From: Methylococcaceae bacterium UBA4132
Lineage (GTDB): Bacteria; Pseudomonadota; Gammaproteobacteria; Methylococcales; Methylomonadaceae
Length of the DNA stretch: 22,196 nucleotides
Assembly (NCBI GenBank): GCA_002380945.1
Contig: DFWO01000180.1
Span: 1 to 22,196, forward strand
Direction: 5' to 3'
In this document: piece by piece, positions 21,916-22,196 of the stretch
How the letters are laid out: the number at the start of each line of letters is the position of its first letter
Numbering within the stretch: the first letter of the stretch is position 1
Notes under the pieces: model-generated
The model's database searches: none
The model's input: only the letters and a program-made list of their open reading frames with translations
Told to the model about the DNA's origin: nothing
Made by a program: the position numbers and the translations under genes

Positions 21916-22196
21916 GTGCCTCAGCACATCTTATCGCGTTACTGGAGGCATTCACCGTAATAGCATCAATCGCCGCGTTATAGTGGTCTTCAAAACTTAA
22001 CAAACCTTGGCGAAAACAAACCCACTCAACACTTACCCCCGCTTCGCTTTCTAAATAACGGCGGTTATCTGGATGCGCAAAATTAACCAAACTGACAATA
22101 AACACCTTACGCAAAGCAGGATTCACTTTTTGATACGCCTGAATCAAGCGTAAAAACGTCCTGCCTGTACTGATTTCATCATCAATCAACACCAAG
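21890..22196 (-). CDS. Phosphoribosyltransferase-domain protein, partial (5' end beyond window)
   Basis: About 101 C-terminal codons of a gene entering from the right edge. The visible start codon is an artefact of the cut, since the frame reads on past the window. LVLIDDEISTGRTF is the type I phosphoribosyltransferase PRPP-binding loop: two aspartates, an acidic residue, then STGRT. The DDEISTG form is one I associate with the phosphoribosyltransferase of tellurium-resistance (Ter)-linked modules, rather than with the purine or pyrimidine salvage enzymes, which usually have DD-X-[IV]-[AST]-TG. The following region (VFIVSLVNFAHP, WVCFRQGLLSFEDHYN) belongs to no salvage enzyme I recognise. The last codons overlap the hairpin at 21878-21915. 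The family link is inference from one motif. Confidence 0.55.
   Translation of the reverse strand, partial: LVLIDDEISTGRTFLRLIQAYQKVNPALRKVFIVSLVNFAHPDNRRYLESEAGVSVEWVCFRQGLLSFEDHYNAAIDAITVNASSNAIRCAEARSTSFISI

Overview
The window reads as a stretch of chromosome from a gammaproteobacterium. The evidence is the lptD-surA pair divergent from amgK-murU (the Pseudomonas-like peptidoglycan-recycling arrangement), a YffB-type ArsC protein near dapE, and E. coli-like PntA/PntB. Moderately AT-rich sequence with many short dispersed palindromes in gene gaps would fit the Methylococcales or Thiotrichales, but the order is inference. Most genes are housekeeping genes. I see no rRNA, tRNA, CRISPR array, transposase or phage gene.

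Layout. 1-209 holds no recognisable gene. 210-982 is an ElyC/YdcF-type membrane protein whose N-terminal part lies in another frame, joined at a T6 run. 1054-3257 is a two-gene ABC transporter (ATPase and ABC-2-like permease). 3279-3872 (minus) is mobA, divergent from a small exported four-cysteine protein (3933-4358). From 9837 down to 4442 a minus-strand series runs ispG, suhB, a small acidic protein, a YffB-like ArsC protein, two unknown AT-rich genes and dapE. The two unknown genes separate the YffB-like gene from dapE, which are neighbours in E. coli, and palindromic repeats flank them. 9962-10387 (minus) is a HIT-family protein. Divergent from it, 10477-11523 is a histidine-rich polytopic membrane protein of unknown role.

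Envelope block. murU and amgK (11677-13355, minus) recycle MurNAc into UDP-MurNAc. lptD and surA (13464-17737, plus) place LPS on the cell surface and fold outer-membrane proteins. surA is followed by a stand-alone DbpA-type RNA-binding domain protein, a retropepsin-like RimB-type protease, and pntA-pntB, the proton-translocating transhydrogenase. The right edge cuts a minus-strand phosphoribosyltransferase gene whose PRPP loop resembles that of the tellurium-resistance (Ter)-associated family.

A dispersed element built from 9-nt CACGAA-containing units occurs at about 4367, 7654, 11530 and 21846, three times between convergent genes. At murU it supplies the last codons of the protein. A second palindrome family built on GTTGGGTTGC lies in the dapE leader and, degenerate, around the inserted genes. 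The least explained parts are the dapE-yffB insert, the histidine-rich membrane protein, the stand-alone RNA-binding protein, the extended LptD N-terminus and the edge phosphoribosyltransferase.
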